DNA from: Posidoniimonas polymericola
Lineage (GTDB): Bacteria; Planctomycetota; Planctomycetia; Pirellulales; Lacipirellulaceae
Assembly: GCF_007859935.1 (NCBI RefSeq)
Contig: NZ_SJPO01000002.1
Location: 434,001 to 498,000 of the forward strand
DNA: 64,000 nt
Reading direction: 5' to 3'
A program made the position numbers and the translations under genes. Positions 61,754-64,000 of this stretch are shown here, in pieces (the stretch's first letter is position 1; the number at the start of each line of letters is the position of its first letter). Below the pieces are notes generated by a model. That model was not told the DNA's origin, made no database searches, and worked only from the letters and a program-made list of their open reading frames with translations.

Positions 61754-62815
61754 ATGAGCTCAAGATCTGAGCGTGCTCGCCGAGGCTCGGCCGGCTTCAC
61801 GTTAGTCGAGTTGCTGGTCGTGATCGCCATTATCGGAGTGCTGATCGCGCTGCTGCTCCCGGCCGTGCAGTCCGCGAGAGAAGCGGCGCGGCGCAATTCG
61901 TGCAGCAACAACCTCCGCCAGCTCGGCATCGGCTGCATGAACTACGCATCGACCTACGGCGACGCGCTCCCTCCGGGATTCGCCGGGTGGGAGTTCGATG
62001 AGCAAAGGCGGCAAGCCAAGTGGAACTTCACCAAGAAGAGCATCTTTTCCCGGATCCTGCCCTTCATCGAAGAGCAGGCCGCGTACGACCAGATTGACTT
62101 TGAGTACGAACGCAGCAGCAGCCCGTACAATGACCCGGCGCAGACAACCATTGTGTCGACCTACCTCTGCCCAAGTTGGGACGTGCCTCCGGTGCGCTCC
62201 ACCTCGGAGGACGGCAGCGGGATCGGATCGTCGACTGCCTACGCCTACCAGCACGGGGCGCTGGTTACCTACTCCGGCTGCTCCGGGGCCGACGCCGCCA
62301 CCATCGCCAGCCTCAGCGGCGGGGGGAGCTACTCGCCAGAGGAGATCGCCAAGCTCCGCGTTCAAACCCCCTACGGTCCCGTTTATCGCAATGGCGCCTT
62401 CACGTTCGACGTGATCGAGCCCGTGCCGAACCGGTTCTTCGGCAAGGAAGAGCCTCGGAAGCTGAGGCAGATCACCGACGGGACCTCGAATTCATTCATG
62501 ATTGGGGAGTTCGTCGACACGCCCTGCGAGACCTACTCTTCCTGCGTCGAAAGGCCCTACTTCAACCGCCCCTGGTACCTGGGCGGCTTTCAGAACGCGC
62601 CCTACCACCTGAAGGTGCTGCTCAACCAGCCCAACTCGAAGCTCGACAAGTTTTCGGCGCCGTTTGTCCAGCGGCCCTTCAGCAGCCTGCACACCGGCGT
62701 CGTGCAGTTCGTCTACTGTGACGGGAGCGTCCGGCCGGTTGCCGAGAGCATCGATTTTCTCACGTACTTAGGGCTCGGAACGGTGAACGGCGGCGAGATT
62801 ATCAATGGCATCTAG
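61754..62815 (+). CDS. DUF1559 prepilin-like surface protein
   Basis: A 353-residue DUF1559 protein with the prepilin-like N-terminal signal AGFTLVELLVVIAIIGVLIA and the C-terminal motif HTGVVQFVYCDGSVRPV. The ATG at 61754 gives a short basic leader (MSSRSERARRGS); the open frame upstream belongs to the end of the preceding gene. Its last 11 bases overlap the start of the lipoprotein gene. It belongs to the same arrangement as the copy at 17193. Confidence 0.9.
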   Translation: MSSRSERARRGSAGFTLVELLVVIAIIGVLIALLLPAVQSAREAARRNSCSNNLRQLGIGCMNYASTYGDALPPGFAGWEFDEQRRQAKWNFTKKSIFSRILPFIEEQAAYDQIDFEYERSSSPYNDPAQTTIVSTYLCPSWDVPPVRSTSEDGSGIGSSTAYAYQHGALVTYSGCSGADAATIASLSGGGSYSPEEIAKLRVQTPYGPVYRNGAFTFDVIEPVPNRFFGKEEPRKLRQITDGTSNSFMIGEFVDTPCETYSSCVERPYFNRPWYLGGFQNAPYHLKVLLNQPNSKLDKFSAPFVQRPFSSLHTGVVQFVYCDGSVRPVAESIDFLTYLGLGTVNGGEIINGI

Positions 62816-63368
62816 TGCTAGGCGGCTGCCGCCACTCGTTCTGCTGTGCGCCGCCTTGGTCGGCTGCGGCGGGGCCGGCGGTCGGCCGGAGACGGTCCCG
62901 GTCAGCGGGAAGGTGCTGCTAGACGGGAGCCCGCTGGCGGTTGGTCAGATCGTGTTTCAGCCCATCAGCGGCGGCCAGCCCGCGGTGGGTCACCTGTCCG
63001 GCGACGGGACCTTCACGCTGGGCACCTACAGCAGCGACGACGGCGCGGCCGTGGGGCTGCATCGAGTTCGCGTCACCAGCTACTCGACGCAAACTGGGCA
63101 ACCATCATCGGAAGCGGGCGGCGATTCGCTGGGAGAGCTCTTGGTGCCCGAACGCTACGCTAACTTCTCGACCAGCGGGCTCGAGGTCTCGGTGCTGGCC
63201 GCCGGCAACGCGCCGTTCATCATCCAGCTTATAGACGACGAGAAAACGCAAAGCGAGGACGGCGAGGGCTCGGGATCCGACCCCAACTCCGACCCAGACG
63301 CGACCGATAGTATCGATAGTCCTGAGGCGCCGGGCTCCGACGTCCTCGAACCAGCCGCTGAGGAGTAG
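62805..63368 (+). CDS. Small lipoprotein with carboxypeptidase-regulatory-like fold
   Basis: A 187-residue protein with a lipobox (AALVGCG), the repeat-family opening VPVSGKVLLDGSPLAVGQIV, and the stretch GLHRVRVTSYS. An acidic, low-complexity C-terminal tail (about 45 residues rich in Asp, Ser, Pro, Glu) is absent from its neighbour. It overlaps the DUF1559 gene by 11 bases, which implies translational coupling. Same family as the product at 63394 and, more distantly, that at 18248. Confidence 0.85.
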   Translation: MASSARRLPPLVLLCAALVGCGGAGGRPETVPVSGKVLLDGSPLAVGQIVFQPISGGQPAVGHLSGDGTFTLGTYSSDDGAAVGLHRVRVTSYSTQTGQPSSEAGGDSLGELLVPERYANFSTSGLEVSVLAAGNAPFIIQLIDDEKTQSEDGEGSGSDPNSDPDATDSIDSPEAPGSDVLEPAAEE

Positions 63369-63393
63369 AACGGAGTTGTTTCATCTGCGTCAA

Positions 63394-63837
63394 ATGAGCC
63401 CGCCCTATTTCGCCCTCCTCGGGGCGGTGCTGCTGACCCAGCTCGGCTGCTCCTCCCACCCCAGCGTCGCGCCGGTGAGCGGGAAGGTCACCCTAGACGG
63501 GGAGCCGTTGAGGTTCGGCAGCGTGATGTTCCAAGCCGTCAGCGGCGGGCAGCCGGCTACTGGCAAGATCCAGGAAGACGGAACCTTCTCTCTCTCGACG
63601 TTCGGAGACGACGACGGCGCGATCGTTGGGAAGCACCGCGTCCGCGTGGTCTGCTACTCCTCCCAAGACCCTGCGGTAGCCGCGGCCGCCGGACCCGCGG
63701 GGGATTCCCTCGGGCGATTGTTGATCCCAGAGAAGTACACGTCGCTCGGCGCTAGCGGTCTCACAGCCGAGGTGCCAGCGGACGGGCTTTCGGGGCACGA
63801 GATCGCCCTCGAGTCGGGGAAGGCGGGGGGCCGATGA
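63394..63837 (+). CDS. Small lipoprotein, paralogue of the preceding gene
   Basis: A 147-residue protein with a lipobox (LLTQLGCSS), APVSGKVTLDGEPLRFGSVM and KHRVRVVCYSSQ, closely related to the protein encoded at 62805 but without the acidic tail. A TTG six codons upstream (63376) is immediately preceded by GGAG and could be the true start. Its stop overlaps the next start (ATGA). The two lipoproteins probably arose by local duplication. Confidence 0.82.
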   Translation: MSPPYFALLGAVLLTQLGCSSHPSVAPVSGKVTLDGEPLRFGSVMFQAVSGGQPATGKIQEDGTFSLSTFGDDDGAIVGKHRVRVVCYSSQDPAVAAAAGPAGDSLGRLLIPEKYTSLGASGLTAEVPADGLSGHEIALESGKAGGR

Positions 63838-64000
63838 ATCGGGTCTCGCAACCCAGAGGGCCTGGCTGTCTGTGGCGATTTGCGTGGGCGGTGGCGATCC
63901 CCTTGGCCTTGTGCGGGCCGGCGGCGACCGAGACGATCGACGCCGGTCAGTACGACGTTGTGATCTGCGGCGGGTCGGCCGCTGCGCTCGCCGCGGCGTT
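63834..64000 (+). CDS. FAD-dependent oxidoreductase, 5' part only
   Basis: The first 55 codons of a gene cut by the window end. It has a signal-peptide-like start (WAVAIPLALCGPAATE) and then a dinucleotide-binding beta-alpha-beta motif (YDVVICGGSAAALAAA). This resembles exported FAD-dependent oxidoreductases of the PF12831 type often found in planctomycete glycan clusters. The ATG overlaps the stop of the lipoprotein gene. The assignment rests on the short N-terminus only. Confidence 0.55.
   Translation, partial: MNRVSQPRGPGCLWRFAWAVAIPLALCGPAATETIDAGQYDVVICGGSAAALAAA

Overview
The window reads as a chromosome segment of a marine-type planctomycete (Planctomycetota, Pirellulales-like, possibly Lacipirellulaceae). 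The evidence is high GC, three DUF1559 prepilin-like proteins, four PEP-CTERM proteins, three very large secreted proteins with an N-terminal LEPR-xLL-type motif, type I dockerin repeats, sulfatases and a 3,491-residue FG-GAP/GEVED/Calx-beta protein. The taxonomy is inferred from protein families only. No rRNA, tRNA or CRISPR array was seen.

Region 1 (1-7927, minus strand) combines inorganic-carbon uptake with sulfate activation. The order in transcription is an MpsC-family gene, a roughly 450-base leader with two intrinsic terminators, dabB, dabA, a beta-carbonic-anhydrase-like gene that has lost most zinc ligands, cysD, and cysN (cut by the window edge).

Region 2 (8188-26916) is a carbohydrate locus that I interpret as sulfated alpha-mannan use. 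It encodes a secreted GH71/99-like protein with a dockerin, two related PEP-CTERM proteins, a sodium:solute symporter, a GntR-HTH/LacI-sensor hybrid regulator, two DUF1559 proteins, a lipoprotein, a sulfatase fused to a second GH71/99-like domain, and a GH92 alpha-mannosidase. Three promoters here (13085, 16772, 24336) share the same architecture: a -35 box, a 16-base spacer holding the palindrome TACCAnnnnTGGTA, and a -10 box at the same offset. The local regulator is the obvious candidate to bind them.

Region 3 (27702-33304) holds an AttEFGH-like ABC ATPase, an FtsX-type permease, an AttH/CrtC-like lipoprotein and a renalase-like FAD protein. Region 4 (33442-48612) has a PA14-GH43-dockerin-LamG protein, a decayed stretch with a broken sulfatase and an IS481-type transposase remnant, and the giant repeat protein. 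A roughly 137-base dispersed repeat lies at 33498 and 50824, and the first copy is read through by the end of the GH43 gene.

Region 5 (49331-64000) holds a PQQ-type sugar dehydrogenase, a Phd/PIN toxin-antitoxin pair, and a sugar or amino-sugar cluster (two Gfo/Idh/MocA proteins, a symporter, a divergent AnmK-like kinase, a XylR-type AraC regulator). It ends with a secreted-protein cluster of two tandem PEP-CTERM paralogues, a DUF1559 protein, two small lipoproteins and the start of an FAD-dependent oxidoreductase cut by the window end.
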